The notes: generated from the sequence alone by a model not told the origin. Positions 46,021-56,147 are shown, counted from the first letter of the stretch. The stretch: 64,000 nucleotides of DNA from Bacillus sp. BP-3 (GCF_028401955.1 NZ_JAQOTJ010000002.1:124001-188000); one strand, 5' to 3'. Made by a program: numbers and translations.

Positions 46021-46037
46021 AAGAAAACGTTTTCATT
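46021..46037. promoter_or_regulatory. LacI-type operator (or cre site) before the LacI gene
   Basis: AAGAAAACGTTTTCATT contains the 12-bp palindrome GAAAACGTTTTC with the central CG typical of LacI/CcpA operators. It is 17 bp upstream of the GTG start, fitting autoregulation. Confidence 0.65.
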
Positions 46038-46053
46038 AAAGGGGGAGAATTTC

Positions 46054-47067
46054 GTGTCGACGATCGAGGACGTAGCGAAATTAGCGGGGTTATCAAGAAC
46101 AACGGTTTCTCGGGTGATTAATAACCATCCGTATGTATCGGACGAAAAGAAAAAGAGAGTACAATTAGCGATGAAACATCTTGGATTTGTTCCGAATTCT
46201 GCGGCGAGAAGACTACGTAAGCAAAAGACGGAAACAATCGCAGTGTTGGTGCCGCGTGTGACAAATCCTTTTTTCAGTAAATTTATTGAGGCGATTGAAA
46301 TTGTAGCTTCAGATCATAAATATAAACTGATTATTTGTCAAACAAGATATTTACCAGAGAAAGAGATGGAGTATTTGCAGCTGTTATCTACGAAACAAGT
46401 AGATGGGATTATTTTATGTTCACTTGAAAATGCTTGGGAGGATGTGGAGCCTTATTTACAGCATGGGCCGATTGTTTTATGCAATGAATATATTGAAGAA
46501 GCAAACATCCCAACTGTAAACTTTGATCATGCACAGGGAGCATACATAGCAGCGAAGCATGTATTAGATCAAGGATATCGTCATCTTATCTTTTGCCGTG
46601 GCAGAGAGACAAAGGTAATCAACCAGCAGAGAAAAATGGGCTTTTTGCGTGCTGTAACAGAAGCAAGTAAACAAGTGGAGTCAATTGACTTTGTTGAAAG
46701 CGCTTACTCTATTGAGGATGGGAAAAATATATTTTATGAGTTTTTGCAAGACAAAAAAAATCCTACCGCTATTTTGGCAGGGGGAGATGAAGTGGCAGCA
46801 GGAATCATCGCAGAAGCAAGCAAAAAGGGCTGGAGCATTCCTGATGATTTAGCTGTAGTTGGTTTTAATAATCAGTTCTTATCACAAATTACAGACTCAG
46901 GTATTACAACAATTGATCAGCCAATTGATGACATGGCGCATAAAGTTGTGGAACTGATGATGGATAAAATTCATACGAAAAATTATCGAAATAAAGAAGT
47001 GTACGAGTTTGAACTGGAGCTCTTGGTGAAAGGTTCGACGGTAAAAAGTACAATGATGCTAGCCTAG
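46054..47067 (+). CDS. LacI-family regulator, probably of sucrose/fructokinase genes
   Basis: 337 residues from the GTG at 46054, with GGGGGAGAATTTC upstream; the open frame back to 45982 covers the operator. The N-terminal LacI HTH is clear (STIEDVAKLAGLSRTTVSRV) with hinge NSAARRLRKQKTETIAVLVP, followed by the periplasmic-binding-like sugar domain (VVGFNNQFLSQITDSGITTI). Nearness to fructokinase suggests a ScrR/SacR role. The CPBP and IS remnants now separate it from scrK. Confidence 0.9.
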   Translation: MSTIEDVAKLAGLSRTTVSRVINNHPYVSDEKKKRVQLAMKHLGFVPNSAARRLRKQKTETIAVLVPRVTNPFFSKFIEAIEIVASDHKYKLIICQTRYLPEKEMEYLQLLSTKQVDGIILCSLENAWEDVEPYLQHGPIVLCNEYIEEANIPTVNFDHAQGAYIAAKHVLDQGYRHLIFCRGRETKVINQQRKMGFLRAVTEASKQVESIDFVESAYSIEDGKNIFYEFLQDKKNPTAILAGGDEVAAGIIAEASKKGWSIPDDLAVVGFNNQFLSQITDSGITTIDQPIDDMAHKVVELMMDKIHTKNYRNKEVYEFELELLVKGSTVKSTMMLA

Positions 47068-47090
47068 TAGATGATATCTGCTAGGTTTTT
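47063..47090 (+). terminator. Terminator of the LacI gene
   Basis: CCTAGTAGAT pairs with ATCTGCTAGG, followed by TTTTT; it overlaps the stop. Confidence 0.7.
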
Positions 47091-47106
47091 CTATGTTTAC
47101 AATCTA

Positions 47107-47235
47107 TTATTCTTCGTGTGTACAATCTTCGCATTTATTGTGATACGCTTCGTGCTGCTCATCAATCTCTCTCCCGCAATTGGAACAAGTTTTTGCCGGT
47201 AAATTTCTAAAAAACTCCATCGGTTGATCTATCAT
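47107..47235 (-). CDS. yhfH: YhfH-like small zinc-ribbon protein
   Basis: 42 residues from ATG 47235 with ATGGAGGGATTTAC upstream. The text has two CxxC pairs (CSNCGREIDEQHEAYHNKCE followed by DC), enough to bind one zinc ion. Size, N-terminus (MIDQPMEFFRNLPAK) and position beside yhfI-lplJ match B. subtilis YhfH. Its function is unknown. Confidence 0.85.
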   Translation of the reverse strand: MIDQPMEFFRNLPAKTCSNCGREIDEQHEAYHNKCEDCTHEE

Positions 47236-47395
47236 GTAAATCCCTCCATTTCCATTTCTTACTAACATTGTATTAGTACAAATGATTAAAGTCAACAACT
47301 GTTTTATAACAAATTTCAAAATAATGAAAATGTGTAGAAAATCCATTATAGTTAAGAATGTAAGAGAGAAAATGAAACAGAAAGGATGAACACAT

Positions 47396-48130
47396 ATGAA
47401 AATGACGGTTGTCGGCTTTTGGGGCGGTTTTCCGGAGGCGGGAGAAGCAACGTCTGGATATTTATTTGAACACGATGGATTTCGTTTACTTGTTGACTGT
47501 GGTAGCGGTGTACTAGCACAGTTGCAAAAATACATAAAGCCTTCTGACATAGATGCTGTTTTATTGTCCCATTATCATCACGATCATGTTGCTGATATTG
47601 GGGTACTTCAGTATGCACGTTTAATTACAAGCATGACAAATGGTGTATTACCAGAACTGCCGATTTATGGACATACCTTTGACGAAAAAGGTTTTGCATC
47701 GTTAACACATATACCGTATACAAAAGGGGTTCCTTACAATCCAGCGGACACATTACAAATTGGCCCATTCTCCATTTCCTTCTTACAAACAGTACATCCT
47801 GCTATATGTTTTGCAATGCGTATTACAGCAGGTGGGAAAACGATTGTATATACAGCAGATTCTAGTTACATGCCAAAGTTTGTTTCATTTGCACAAAATG
47901 CAGATGTATTTATTTGTGAATGTAATATGTATGCGCATCAAGATGGATCAAAAGCTGGTCATATGAATAGTACAGAAGCAGGCGAAATTGCAAAACAGGC
48001 AAATGTAGGAGAACTACTTTTAACTCATTTGCCGCATGCAGGAGAGTTATCCGATTTAGTAACGGAGGCAAGACAAATTTTTAACGGCCGCATCGTACTC
48101 GCACATAGCGGTTACGTTTGGGAATCTTGA
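47396..48130 (+). CDS. yhfI: MBL-fold metallohydrolase YhfI
   Basis: 244 residues. Metallo-beta-lactamase fold with the metal motif HYHHDH in LLSHYHHDHVADIG, a later Asp in VYTADSSYMP and His in LLTHLPHAG and LAHSGYVW, as in RNase Z/ElaC-like relatives (including KAGHMNSTEAGEIAKQANV). Substrate is unknown. AGAAAGGATGAACACAT precedes the ATG. It is followed after 9 bases by lplJ, so the two share an operon. Confidence 0.92.
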   Translation: MKMTVVGFWGGFPEAGEATSGYLFEHDGFRLLVDCGSGVLAQLQKYIKPSDIDAVLLSHYHHDHVADIGVLQYARLITSMTNGVLPELPIYGHTFDEKGFASLTHIPYTKGVPYNPADTLQIGPFSISFLQTVHPAICFAMRITAGGKTIVYTADSSYMPKFVSFAQNADVFICECNMYAHQDGSKAGHMNSTEAGEIAKQANVGELLLTHLPHAGELSDLVTEARQIFNGRIVLAHSGYVWES

Positions 48131-48139
48131 GGTGAAACC

Positions 48140-49129
48140 ATGTTATTTATCGATAATAAAGGAATTACAGATCCAACGATTAATTTAGCAATTGAAGAAT
48201 ATTGTGTAAAAAATTTAGATATTAATGAAACGTATTTACTGTTTTATATGAATGAGCCATCTATCATTATCGGGAAGAATCAAAACACAGTGGAAGAAAT
48301 TAATGCTGATTACGTACGTGAAAAGGGAATCCATGTTGTAAGACGCCTTTCTGGCGGCGGCGCTGTGTATCATGATTTAGGAAACTTAAACTTTAGCTTT
48401 ATTACGAAAGATGACGGAGATAGTTTTCATAACTTTAAGAAGTTTACAGAGCCGGTGACAGTAGCCCTTGGGAAATTGGGAATTAACGCCGAACTAAGCG
48501 GCCGCAATGATATTTTAGCGGAAGGACGAAAAATTTCTGGTAACGCTCAGTTTGCGACAAAAGGACGTATGTTTAGCCACGGTACGTTATTATTTGATTC
48601 TGAAATCGACCATGTTGTGTCGGCGTTAAATGTAAAACTGGATAAAATTCAATCAAAAGGAATTAAATCAATTCGCAGCCGCGTTGCAAATATTGCGGAA
48701 TTTTTGAATGAAAAAGTTACAATTGAAGAATTTAAACAGATTCTTTTAGAAAATATTTTTGAAGGAGAAAGTGAAATTCCAACATACGAATTAACAGAAG
48801 AAGATTGGAAAGAAATCCATAAAATCTCAGAAGAACGTTATCGAAATTGGGATTGGAACTACGGGAAATCTCCAAAATTTAACTTACAGCATACACATCG
48901 TTTCCCAGTTGGACAAGTAGATGTTCGGTTAGAAGTACAAAAAGGCGTAGTCTCAGAATGTAAGATTTACGGGGACTTTTTCGGCGCTCTCGATGTACGT
49001 GACATCGAGGAACGCTTAAGTGGTAAGGTGTTTGATAAGGAAGCATTTGCGGTGGCGCTAGCTGATGTCGAAGTGCCACGTTATTTTGGTAATATAACAA
49101 AAGAAGACTTCTTATCTTTATTCTTTTAA
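48140..49129 (+). CDS. lplJ: Lipoate-protein ligase
   Basis: 329 residues with GAGGTGAAACC overlapping the yhfI stop. The LplA/BPL fold shows NEPSIIIGKNQNTVEEI, the RRLSGGGAVYHDLGN nucleotide loop and the SGNAQFATKGRMFSHGTLLF lysine loop. A C-terminal accessory domain is present (from about 250). It attaches free lipoate to dehydrogenase E2 and GcvH proteins; this is the main scavenging ligase in Bacillus (LplJ). Confidence 0.95.
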   Translation: MLFIDNKGITDPTINLAIEEYCVKNLDINETYLLFYMNEPSIIIGKNQNTVEEINADYVREKGIHVVRRLSGGGAVYHDLGNLNFSFITKDDGDSFHNFKKFTEPVTVALGKLGINAELSGRNDILAEGRKISGNAQFATKGRMFSHGTLLFDSEIDHVVSALNVKLDKIQSKGIKSIRSRVANIAEFLNEKVTIEEFKQILLENIFEGESEIPTYELTEEDWKEIHKISEERYRNWDWNYGKSPKFNLQHTHRFPVGQVDVRLEVQKGVVSECKIYGDFFGALDVRDIEERLSGKVFDKEAFAVALADVEVPRYFGNITKEDFLSLFF

Positions 49130-49135
49130 CTGTAT

Positions 49136-49170
49136 AAAAAACAACCATATCTTACGTGTGGTTGTTTTTT
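49136..49170 (+). terminator. Terminator after lplJ
   Basis: AAAAAACAACCATA pairs with TGTGGTTGTTTTTT. Confidence 0.85.
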
Positions 49171-49264
49171 TATATATGTTTTATAAAATGTAACTTGCGC
49201 CAATAATTTTCTTTTAATATAATGTATTTAGAATTTTTTAAATTTTATAAAAGGTGGGGGTATT

Positions 49265-50797
49265 GTGAATCTCGTTCACAGATTAGCCGAAACGGTGAAA
49301 AAGAAAGGGGACAAGCCGGCTTATATTTTTCAGGATCAGTCGGTATCTTATGACCAATTTAACGGAATGGTCATAAAGTTTTCTAGTAGTTTAGCAAAAA
49401 TGGGCATTGGAAAAGGGGACAATGTCGCACTAATTGTAGGGAATTCGCCACACTTTTTGATCGGTTTATACGGAGCGATGCGTGCCGGGGCAACGGTTAT
49501 CCCAGTCAATCCGATCTATACACCAGATGAACTATATTACATTTTACAAAATGGAGACGTTAAAGCAATCATCACACTAGACATCCTTCTACCAGTTATG
49601 CAATCACTTACAACTAGACTTCCTTCTATCGAAAATATCATCATTTGTGAAACTTCAGCAGATTCAGCTTATGAAGAAACAGAGAAAATGAAAACGTTTA
49701 CGAATTTAGTAGCGAGCGGAGACATCACTTTCCAAGGTCCAGATATACAAGAAGAAGACGTTGCTGTTATTTTATACACGTCAGGAACAACTGGAAAGCC
49801 AAAAGGGGCAATGTTAACGCACAAAAATTTATATAGTAATGCGAGCGATGTTGCTTCGTATTTACAATACTCAGAGCATGACCGTGTCGTTGCGGCGCTA
49901 CCGATGTTCCATGTATTTTGTTTAACAGTTTCTGTTAATGCACCAATTGTAAACGGTGCTACGATTTTAATGTTGCCGAAGTTTAGCCCGAAAGAAGTAT
50001 TCCGCATTTGCCGTACATACGAAGCTACAATATTTGCCGGCGTACCAACGATGTACAATTATTTATATTTACATGAAGATGCTAGTCCAGAGGATGTTCA
50101 TACACTTCGTTTTTGTATTTCTGGCGGTGCGTCTATGCCTGTTGCACTTCTTAAAAACTTTGAAAAGCGATTTAACGTCATCGTTTCAGAAGGTTATGGC
50201 TTATCAGAGGCATCACCTGTTACTTGTTTTAATCCGCTTGATCGTCCGCGTAAACCAGGATCGATTGGAACAAACATTTTGAATGTGGAAAACAAAGTTG
50301 TCGATGAGATGGGCGATGAAGTACAAGTTGGAGAAGTAGGAGAATTAATCGTTCGTGGCCCGAATGTAATGAAAGGCTATTACAAGGCGCCAGAAGACAC
50401 AGGCGCAGTCCTTCGAGATGGCTGGCTGTACACAGGCGACTTAGCAAAAATGGATGAAGAAGGTTATTTTTATATTGTAGACCGGAAAAAAGATATCGTT
50501 CTTGTGGGCGGTTATAACGTCTATCCGCGCGAAGTAGAAGAAGTGTTATATATGCACGAAGCGATCGCGGAAGTAGTTGTAATAGGAGTTCCAGATGAAA
50601 ATTTAGGCGAAGCGGTGAAAGCATACGTCGTACCGAAAACGACAAATGTAACAGTGGAAGAACTAATGGCGTATTGCGCACTTCACCTGGCGAAATATAA
50701 AATACCAAGCAGCATTGATTTCTTAGAAGAATTGCCGAAAAATACGACAGGAAAGATTTTAAGAAGAGCGTTAAAAGAGAAAGCGATGCAAGTATAA
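49265..50797 (+). CDS. lcfB: Long-chain fatty acid-CoA ligase (LcfB/YhfL)
   Basis: 510 residues from a GTG with AAGGTGGGGG upstream. AMP-binding enzyme motifs: VAVILYTSGTTGKPKGAMLT (P-loop), EGYGLSEASPVT, GWLYTGDLAKMDEEGYFYIV (fatty-acyl-CoA synthetase signature) and the catalytic C-terminal Lys in KNTTGKILRRALKE. It activates long-chain fatty acids with ATP and CoA. Position after lplJ matches B. subtilis yhfL. Confidence 0.95.
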   Translation: MNLVHRLAETVKKKGDKPAYIFQDQSVSYDQFNGMVIKFSSSLAKMGIGKGDNVALIVGNSPHFLIGLYGAMRAGATVIPVNPIYTPDELYYILQNGDVKAIITLDILLPVMQSLTTRLPSIENIIICETSADSAYEETEKMKTFTNLVASGDITFQGPDIQEEDVAVILYTSGTTGKPKGAMLTHKNLYSNASDVASYLQYSEHDRVVAALPMFHVFCLTVSVNAPIVNGATILMLPKFSPKEVFRICRTYEATIFAGVPTMYNYLYLHEDASPEDVHTLRFCISGGASMPVALLKNFEKRFNVIVSEGYGLSEASPVTCFNPLDRPRKPGSIGTNILNVENKVVDEMGDEVQVGEVGELIVRGPNVMKGYYKAPEDTGAVLRDGWLYTGDLAKMDEEGYFYIVDRKKDIVLVGGYNVYPREVEEVLYMHEAIAEVVVIGVPDENLGEAVKAYVVPKTTNVTVEELMAYCALHLAKYKIPSSIDFLEELPKNTTGKILRRALKEKAMQV

Positions 50798-50804
50798 GCG
50801 GAAT

Positions 50805-50839
50805 AAAACAGCAGCTCATTGTATTGGAGCTGCTGTTTA
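50805..50839. terminator. Bidirectional terminator
   Basis: AAAACAGCAGCTC pairs with GAGCTGCTGTTT between convergent genes. Confidence 0.85.
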
Positions 50840-51244
50840 TTATTTGTATGTATTTCGTTTTATAAAAAAAACGATAGAGCAAATAGCTGGAAATCCTATT
50901 AATTGTAAATTAAATAAGTCGGTAATACTTTGGATATTTCCACCAAGAACAATAATAATTAATAACATTACGATACTACCTAATAGAGAATATATAACTA
51001 AAGCTAGTTTGAAAGATATGGATTTAGGAACTATGTAGTATCTGTATAATAATTCGCCAATTATACACCCTACTAATACCATGGGGGCTCCAAAAATTAT
51101 TATTGCCATGGTAAACTCAAAAATATTCTGCCAATCTAAATTCTCTGGAGACATAATCAGTCCTAACAGATTCTCCGAAATAATCAAGCTACTTAAAGAA
51201 TAAAGAAAAGCTACTATAAATTTTTTAATGATCGATCTCTCCAA
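50840..51244 (-). CDS. Four-helix membrane protein, paralogue of the 10629 protein
   Basis: About 134 residues, four hydrophobic helices. The second half of helix two and the loop (MVLVGCIIGELLYRYYI) match ILDLVACLIGEVLYRNI of the 10629-11015 protein, and both proteins keep the same helix spacing. The TTG at 51244 has no strong ribosome site, so the start is uncertain. Family not recognised. Confidence 0.65.
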   Translation of the reverse strand: MERSIIKKFIVAFLYSLSSLIISENLLGLIMSPENLDWQNIFEFTMAIIIFGAPMVLVGCIIGELLYRYYIVPKSISFKLALVIYSLLGSIVMLLIIIVLGGNIQSITDLFNLQLIGFPAICSIVFFIKRNTYK

Positions 51245-51434
51245 TCATACAACTAATTTTTTACAGTAATTGTATCAAGAGTAATGTTTTGTTGCAAAGT
51301 GTTCTCAATCAAATGAAACGCTGTACAAACTTCTTGGCTAAGAAGCTATTTATATAGTTAACGAAGAGGTCTTGAATTCCATGATAAAATTAATGTATGA
51401 ATGAGATAGATGCTTAGGAGGAAACTGGCTTATT

Positions 51435-51953
51435 ATGATTAAAATCGTTGGACAAAAAATTGTATTGAAAGAAGCAACTCATCAGGATCTTGATGAATTA
51501 TACTATTGGAAATATGAAGAGAAGGAACAAGAAGCGAAGAAATGGAATGGTCCGTATATACCTGAACTTAAATTAACAAAAGAAGAATTTCTAAAAAGTT
51601 GGGACAAAGACTCGCAAATTATTCCTAATGTGCCTAGTACACTAGTTATCATTGTTGGAGATACATTAATTGGCACAGTAGGTGCTTATTGGGTAGATAA
51701 AAATACGAATTGGTTAGAAACGGGTATCGTTATTTATGATAAAAATTACTGGAATGGTGGATACGGTACGGAGGCTTATAAACTTTGGATTGATTTCCTA
51801 TTCAAATCTACTGAATTGCATCGATTAGGGATGAAAGAAGAAGCAAGAATAAGACAAGCAAGAATGGTAGATGGTAAATATTTTGATGCAATTAAAATGG
51901 GAATTTTACGAACAGAGTGGGAACAATCTTTTCAACTAATGGGGGCACAGTAG
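51435..51953 (+). CDS. GNAT acetyltransferase with an apparent in-frame deletion
   Basis: 172 residues with AGGAGGAAACTGGC upstream. An Acetyltransf_3-type GNAT: IVLKEATHQDLDELYYWKY at the start, LIGTVGAYWVDKNTNWLETG, and the acetyl-CoA P-loop region WNGGYGTEAYKLWIDFLF. Relatives then read about LHRLGMTTWSGN..M..AEKLGMKEEARIR. Here LHRLG is followed directly by MKEEARIRQARMVDGKYFD, so about 18 residues of the conserved CoA-proximal helix are missing. The frame is kept, but acetyltransferase activity is doubtful. Substrate is unknown. Confidence 0.85.
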   Translation: MIKIVGQKIVLKEATHQDLDELYYWKYEEKEQEAKKWNGPYIPELKLTKEEFLKSWDKDSQIIPNVPSTLVIIVGDTLIGTVGAYWVDKNTNWLETGIVIYDKNYWNGGYGTEAYKLWIDFLFKSTELHRLGMKEEARIRQARMVDGKYFDAIKMGILRTEWEQSFQLMGAQ

Positions 51954-52092
51954 TTATTGGTATGCCCTCAATTGGTTCGTTTTACTTTTCGTCTAAATAT
52001 TACCCAATTTCATAGTTGACATATCGGAATTATGTATTTAAAATAAAGAAAAAATTGAAAAATGAAATAATAAAAGCTAATCAGAGAAACTG

Positions 52093-52135
52093 AAGGCGCA
52101 CAACATTCACTATGTGAAACGTTTGTGTGCCTTTT
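52093..52135. terminator. Terminator before the sulfate operon
   Basis: AAGGCGCACAA pairs with TTGTGTGCCTT, followed by TTT. Confidence 0.7.
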
Positions 52136-52163
52136 TCTATTGATAAAACGAGGAGGGGTATAA

Positions 52164-53204
52164 ATGAAGTTGTGGGGGAAAACATCAATTAGAGCAGGGG
52201 TACTGCTGTCCACGGTGCTTCTGTTTTCAGGGTGCGCATCGGCGACATCTACTAGTAAGTCGGAATCAGGAAAGACTATTGAACTTTTAAATGTATCATA
52301 CGACCCGACCCGGGAATTGTATCAAGATTTCAACAAGGACTTCGCTTCATATTGGAAAGAGAAAAGCGGTCAAACCGTTACTGTGAAGCAATCTCACGGA
52401 GGATCGGGAAGTCAGGCGCGCTCGGTTATTGATGGCTTAGAAGCGGATGTTGTGACGCTTGCATTAGCATATGACATTGACGCGATTAGTAAGAAGAAGT
52501 TGTTACCGGAAGATTGGCAGAAACGTTTGTCTAACAACTCGACTCCTTACACATCGACAATCGTATTTCTTGTGAGAAAAGGGAATCCGAAAAGGATTAA
52601 AGACTGGGATGATTTAACGAAGAAAGGGGTCTCTGTTATTACTCCAAATCCGAAAACATCGGGAGGAGCACGCTGGAACTATTTAGGGGCATGGGGATAC
52701 GCTTTGAAAAAAAATAATAATAGTGAAGAAAAGGCAAAAGAATTTGTAAGTCAGCTATATAAAAATGTAGAAGTGCTGGACTCAGGAGCACGCGGGGCAA
52801 CGACTACGTTTGTGGAAAAAGGGATTGGGGATATTCTTATTGCCTGGGAAAATGAGGCATTACTATCACAAAAGGAACTAGGGAAAGACAAGTTTGAAAT
52901 TGTGACACCATCTATTAGTATTCTTGCTGAACCGCCAGTAGCTGTCGTGGATAAAGTTGTCGATAAAAAGGGAACGCGTAAAGTAGCTGAGGCATATCTT
53001 GAGTATTTATATACAGAGAAAGGGCAGGAGATTGCGGCAAAAAACTTTTATCGTCCTCGCGATCAAAAGGTAGCTGAAAAATATGCATCGCAGTTCCCCA
53101 AAGTACAATTGTTTACAGTTGATGAAGTGTTTGGAGGGTGGAAAAAAGCGCAAGAGACGCATTTTAGTGATGGGGGTGTCTTTGATAAAATCTATCAAAA
53201 ATAA
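52164..53204 (+). CDS. sbp: Sulfate ABC transporter substrate-binding lipoprotein
   Basis: 346 residues. A lipoprotein signal ends in the lipobox LFSGC (Cys25). The mature part is a type 2 periplasmic-binding fold with the Sbp/CysP signatures [17 protein letters not shown] and [20 protein letters not shown], plus [12 protein letters not shown] and [13 protein letters not shown]. It captures sulfate (or thiosulfate) for the CysT-CysW-CysA transporter encoded next. ACGAGGAGGGGTATAA precedes the ATG. No S-box or CymR site was recognised upstream. Confidence 0.95.
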   Translation: MKLWGKTSIRAGVLLSTVLLFSGCASATSTSKSESGKTIELLNVSYDPTRELYQDFNKDFASYWKEKSGQTVTVKQSHGGSGSQARSVIDGLEADVVTLALAYDIDAISKKKLLPEDWQKRLSNNSTPYTSTIVFLVRKGNPKRIKDWDDLTKKGVSVITPNPKTSGGARWNYLGAWGYALKKNNNSEEKAKEFVSQLYKNVEVLDSGARGATTTFVEKGIGDILIAWENEALLSQKELGKDKFEIVTPSISILAEPPVAVVDKVVDKKGTRKVAEAYLEYLYTEKGQEIAAKNFYRPRDQKVAEKYASQFPKVQLFTVDEVFGGWKKAQETHFSDGGVFDKIYQK

Positions 53205-53236
53205 TAGAAGTAGCTGAGGCAATGAGGTGAAAGAAT

Positions 53237-54073
53237 GTGAGGAAAAATAATAGGAAGCGAATTTTACCTGGGTTTGGAATTTCCCTTGGATTTACGATGT
53301 TATATGTAAGTTTATTTGTCTTAATCCCATTATCTATCGTATTTATCCAAACTTCCCAGTTAGGATGGAGCAAATTCTTTCAAGTGATCACAAGTGAAAG
53401 GGTTTTGCATGCTTATCAAGTTAGTTTTACAACTTCACTCGCAGCGGCACTTGTAAATGTTTGTTTTGGTCTATTAATCTCCTGGGTACTTGTTCGTTAC
53501 TCGTTCCCAGGAAAGCGGCTGCTTGATGGGTTAATTGATTTACCTTTTGCGTTGCCAACCGCGGTTGCGGGTATTACGCTTACAACTTTGTATTCGCAAA
53601 ACGGCTGGATTGGAAAAATTTTCGATGTGTTTCATATAAAGATAGCTTTTACACCACTTGGAATTATCGTTGCTTTAACTTTTATCGGATTGCCCTTCGT
53701 TGTACGTATGGTGCAGCCTGTCCTGCAAAATATGGAGAAGGAAGTAGAAGAAGCAGCGGCTAGTTTAGGGGCTTCACGTTTACAAGTATTTTGGAAGGTT
53801 GTGTTTCCGGAAATTTCGCCGGCTTTATTAGCGGGATTTTCATTAGCTTTTTCAAGGGCACTCGGGGAATACGGATCAGTTGTCTTTATTGCTGGAAATA
53901 TGCCTCTTAAAACAGAAATTGCGCCGCTAATGATTATGACGAAACTTGAGCAATACGATTATGCAGGTGCGACAGCTGTGGCAGCGGTCATGCTGGTTGT
54001 CTCTCTTTTCTTCCTGTTTACGATTAATCTCATTCAGAGCTGGAGTCAAAAACGCGGGTTGCAAAATGAATAG
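53237..54073 (+). CDS. cysT: Sulfate ABC transporter permease CysT
   Basis: 278 residues from a GTG with GAGGTGAAAGAAT upstream. Six helices of the MetI-like permease fold; the coupling-helix EAA loop reads EEAAASLGASRLQVFWKVVF. LPFALPTAVAGITLTTLY and SRALGEYGSVVFIAGNMP are typical of CysT/CysU. It forms the channel with CysW. The gene starts 32 bases after sbp. Confidence 0.95.
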   Translation: MRKNNRKRILPGFGISLGFTMLYVSLFVLIPLSIVFIQTSQLGWSKFFQVITSERVLHAYQVSFTTSLAAALVNVCFGLLISWVLVRYSFPGKRLLDGLIDLPFALPTAVAGITLTTLYSQNGWIGKIFDVFHIKIAFTPLGIIVALTFIGLPFVVRMVQPVLQNMEKEVEEAAASLGASRLQVFWKVVFPEISPALLAGFSLAFSRALGEYGSVVFIAGNMPLKTEIAPLMIMTKLEQYDYAGATAVAAVMLVVSLFFLFTINLIQSWSQKRGLQNE

Positions 54074-54088
54074 AAAGGGGAGAAAAGG

Positions 54089-54949
54089 ATGGAACCGTCA
54101 TTCGCGAAACCAATTAAGCAAAAAACAGTGCAGACGCTTGTAGTCACAACAGAATCGAAAGTGATTCGCATCATTTTCATTACGATTACTCTAATCTTTT
54201 TATCTATATTTCTTTTGTTGCCGTTAGCGACGATTTTTATGAAGGCATTTGAACGTGGAATGAATGTGTATATTGCCGCTATTACAGATAGCGAGGCAAT
54301 TTCTGCGATTCGTCTCACAATTATGGTAGCTCTTATCGTTGTCCCGCTGAATACGATATTTGGCGTGGCGGCAGCGTGGCTCATTACAAAATTTCGCTTT
54401 AGAGGGAAACAATTTCTTTTATCACTCATTGAACTGCCCTTTGCAGTTTCGCCGGTTATTGCCGGGTTAGTTTTTGTATTACTATTTACGCCTCGCGGTG
54501 AATTGGGGGCGTGGCTCATGGAGCATGGCGTGCGGCTTATTTTTTCAGTGCCCGGTATTGTAATTGCCACTGTGTTTGTCACATTCCCTTTTGTAGCACG
54601 TGAATTGATTCCTGTTATGGAGGCGCAAGGAACGAGTGAAGAAGAAGCGGCTTTATCACTAGGAGCAAGCGGCTGGAAGATGTTCTTTCGTGTTACATTG
54701 CCGAATATAAAATGGGGGTTACTCTATGGCATGATTTTATGTAATGCCCGTGCGATTGGAGAGTTTGGAGCAGTTTCTGTTGTATCGGGACATGTGCGAG
54801 GCGTTACGAATACAATGCCGCTTCATATTGAAATTTTATATAACGAATATCAATTTTCTGCTGCATTTGCGGTTGCGTCATTAATGTCATTGCTGGCGGT
54901 CGTTACGTTAATTATAAAGAACTGGATTGAATGGAAAGGAAGACATTAG
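54089..54949 (+). CDS. cysW: Sulfate ABC transporter permease CysW
   Basis: 286 residues with AAGGGGAGAAAAGG before the ATG. Six helices and the EAA loop [39 protein letters not shown] and [19 protein letters not shown] are the CysW hallmarks. It lies 15 bases after cysT, and cysA begins one base after its stop. Confidence 0.95.
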   Translation: MEPSFAKPIKQKTVQTLVVTTESKVIRIIFITITLIFLSIFLLLPLATIFMKAFERGMNVYIAAITDSEAISAIRLTIMVALIVVPLNTIFGVAAAWLITKFRFRGKQFLLSLIELPFAVSPVIAGLVFVLLFTPRGELGAWLMEHGVRLIFSVPGIVIATVFVTFPFVARELIPVMEAQGTSEEEAALSLGASGWKMFFRVTLPNIKWGLLYGMILCNARAIGEFGAVSVVSGHVRGVTNTMPLHIEILYNEYQFSAAFAVASLMSLLAVVTLIIKNWIEWKGRH

Positions 54950-54950
54950 G

Positions 54951-56024
54951 ATGAGTATTCACATTCAGAATGTATGGAAACAATACGGTACGTTTCAAGC
55001 TCTGCAGCAAATTAATCTAGAAATTCCGAAAGGGGAACTCGTTGCGCTGTTAGGTCCATCTGGTTCTGGGAAAACGACGTTATTACGAATAATTGCAGGG
55101 TTAGAGCAAGCGGATCAAGGGGCAATCTTATTCGACGGAGAAGATTTAACGGATATTCATGTGAAAAATCGGCAAGTCGGTTTTGTGTTTCAGCATTATG
55201 CCCTGTTTAAACATATGAATGTCTTTGAAAACGTAGCATTTGGGTTAAAAGTGCGCAAAAAGAAACTAAGACCGTCAGCAGCGGAAATAGAAGAAAAGGT
55301 ACTAGAGTTATTAAAACTTGTGAAGATGGATGGCTTTGCGACCCGCTATCCCGCGCAGTTATCTGGAGGACAAAGACAACGGATTGCGTTAGCAAGAGCT
55401 TTAGCGGTTGAACCGAAAATTTTGCTGCTTGATGAACCATTTGGTGCATTAGATGCAAAGGTGCGTAAAGAACTGCGAAGATGGCTGAGGAAATTACATG
55501 ATGAGTTTCAAATTACGAGTGTGTTTGTAACGCACGATCAAGAAGAAGCGTTGGATGTCGCGGATCGAATCGTTGTCATGAACGAAGGGCGCATTGAACA
55601 AATGGGGACACCAGAAGAAGTGTACGATACCCCAGCTAGCCCATTTGTATATGATTTTTTAGGAAATGTAAATCTATTTCACGGTCGCGTTCGGAAAGGG
55701 AAATTAAATTTAGGTTCTATCGAATTAGAAGCACCGGAACATGTGCATATTTCCGATTCCGACGCCGTGGCATATGTGCGGCCACATCATTTATCTATTA
55801 CGCGAACAAAGCAAAGTGTCGATGCCATCCCAGCGAAAGTGATCTACACACACGCTGTCGGTCCTGTCGTATATATTGAATTAAAACGTGATGGGGTAGA
55901 TGAATATTTAGAAGCGGAAGTGAGTAAAGAGCAATTTGAGCAGCTCAAGATTCGAACAGGAGAAGTTGTATATGCACATCTGAAAGAAGTGAAGGTATTT
56001 ATACCAGAGGACTTTGTTATTTAG
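54951..56024 (+). CDS. cysA: Sulfate ABC transporter ATP-binding protein CysA
   Basis: 357 residues from ATG 54951, whose ribosome site (GGAAGGAAGACATTAGG) lies in the end of cysW; the open frame upstream at 54927 is inside cysW. Walker [13 protein letters not shown], the Q loop in [13 protein letters not shown], signature [15 protein letters not shown], Walker [13 protein letters not shown] and the switch His in [15 protein letters not shown] are all intact. A C-terminal TOBE-like regulatory domain is present (about 235-357). Energises sulfate uptake. Confidence 0.96.
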   Translation: MSIHIQNVWKQYGTFQALQQINLEIPKGELVALLGPSGSGKTTLLRIIAGLEQADQGAILFDGEDLTDIHVKNRQVGFVFQHYALFKHMNVFENVAFGLKVRKKKLRPSAAEIEEKVLELLKLVKMDGFATRYPAQLSGGQRQRIALARALAVEPKILLLDEPFGALDAKVRKELRRWLRKLHDEFQITSVFVTHDQEEALDVADRIVVMNEGRIEQMGTPEEVYDTPASPFVYDFLGNVNLFHGRVRKGKLNLGSIELEAPEHVHISDSDAVAYVRPHHLSITRTKQSVDAIPAKVIYTHAVGPVVYIELKRDGVDEYLEAEVSKEQFEQLKIRTGEVVYAHLKEVKVFIPEDFVI

Positions 56025-56028
56025 TAAG

Positions 56029-56067
56029 AAAACGAAAGGCGCTTCGTGTCGTCTTTCGTTTTTTTAA
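56029..56067 (+). terminator. Terminator of the sulfate operon
   Basis: AAAACGAAAGGCG pairs with CGTCTTTCGTTTT. Confidence 0.8.
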
Positions 56068-56147
56068 GTTATCGTAAAATTAGTATTTTACAGATTAATA
56101 AAAATAGTATAATGAATATAATCACATTTTAGAAAGAAGGTATTCCC

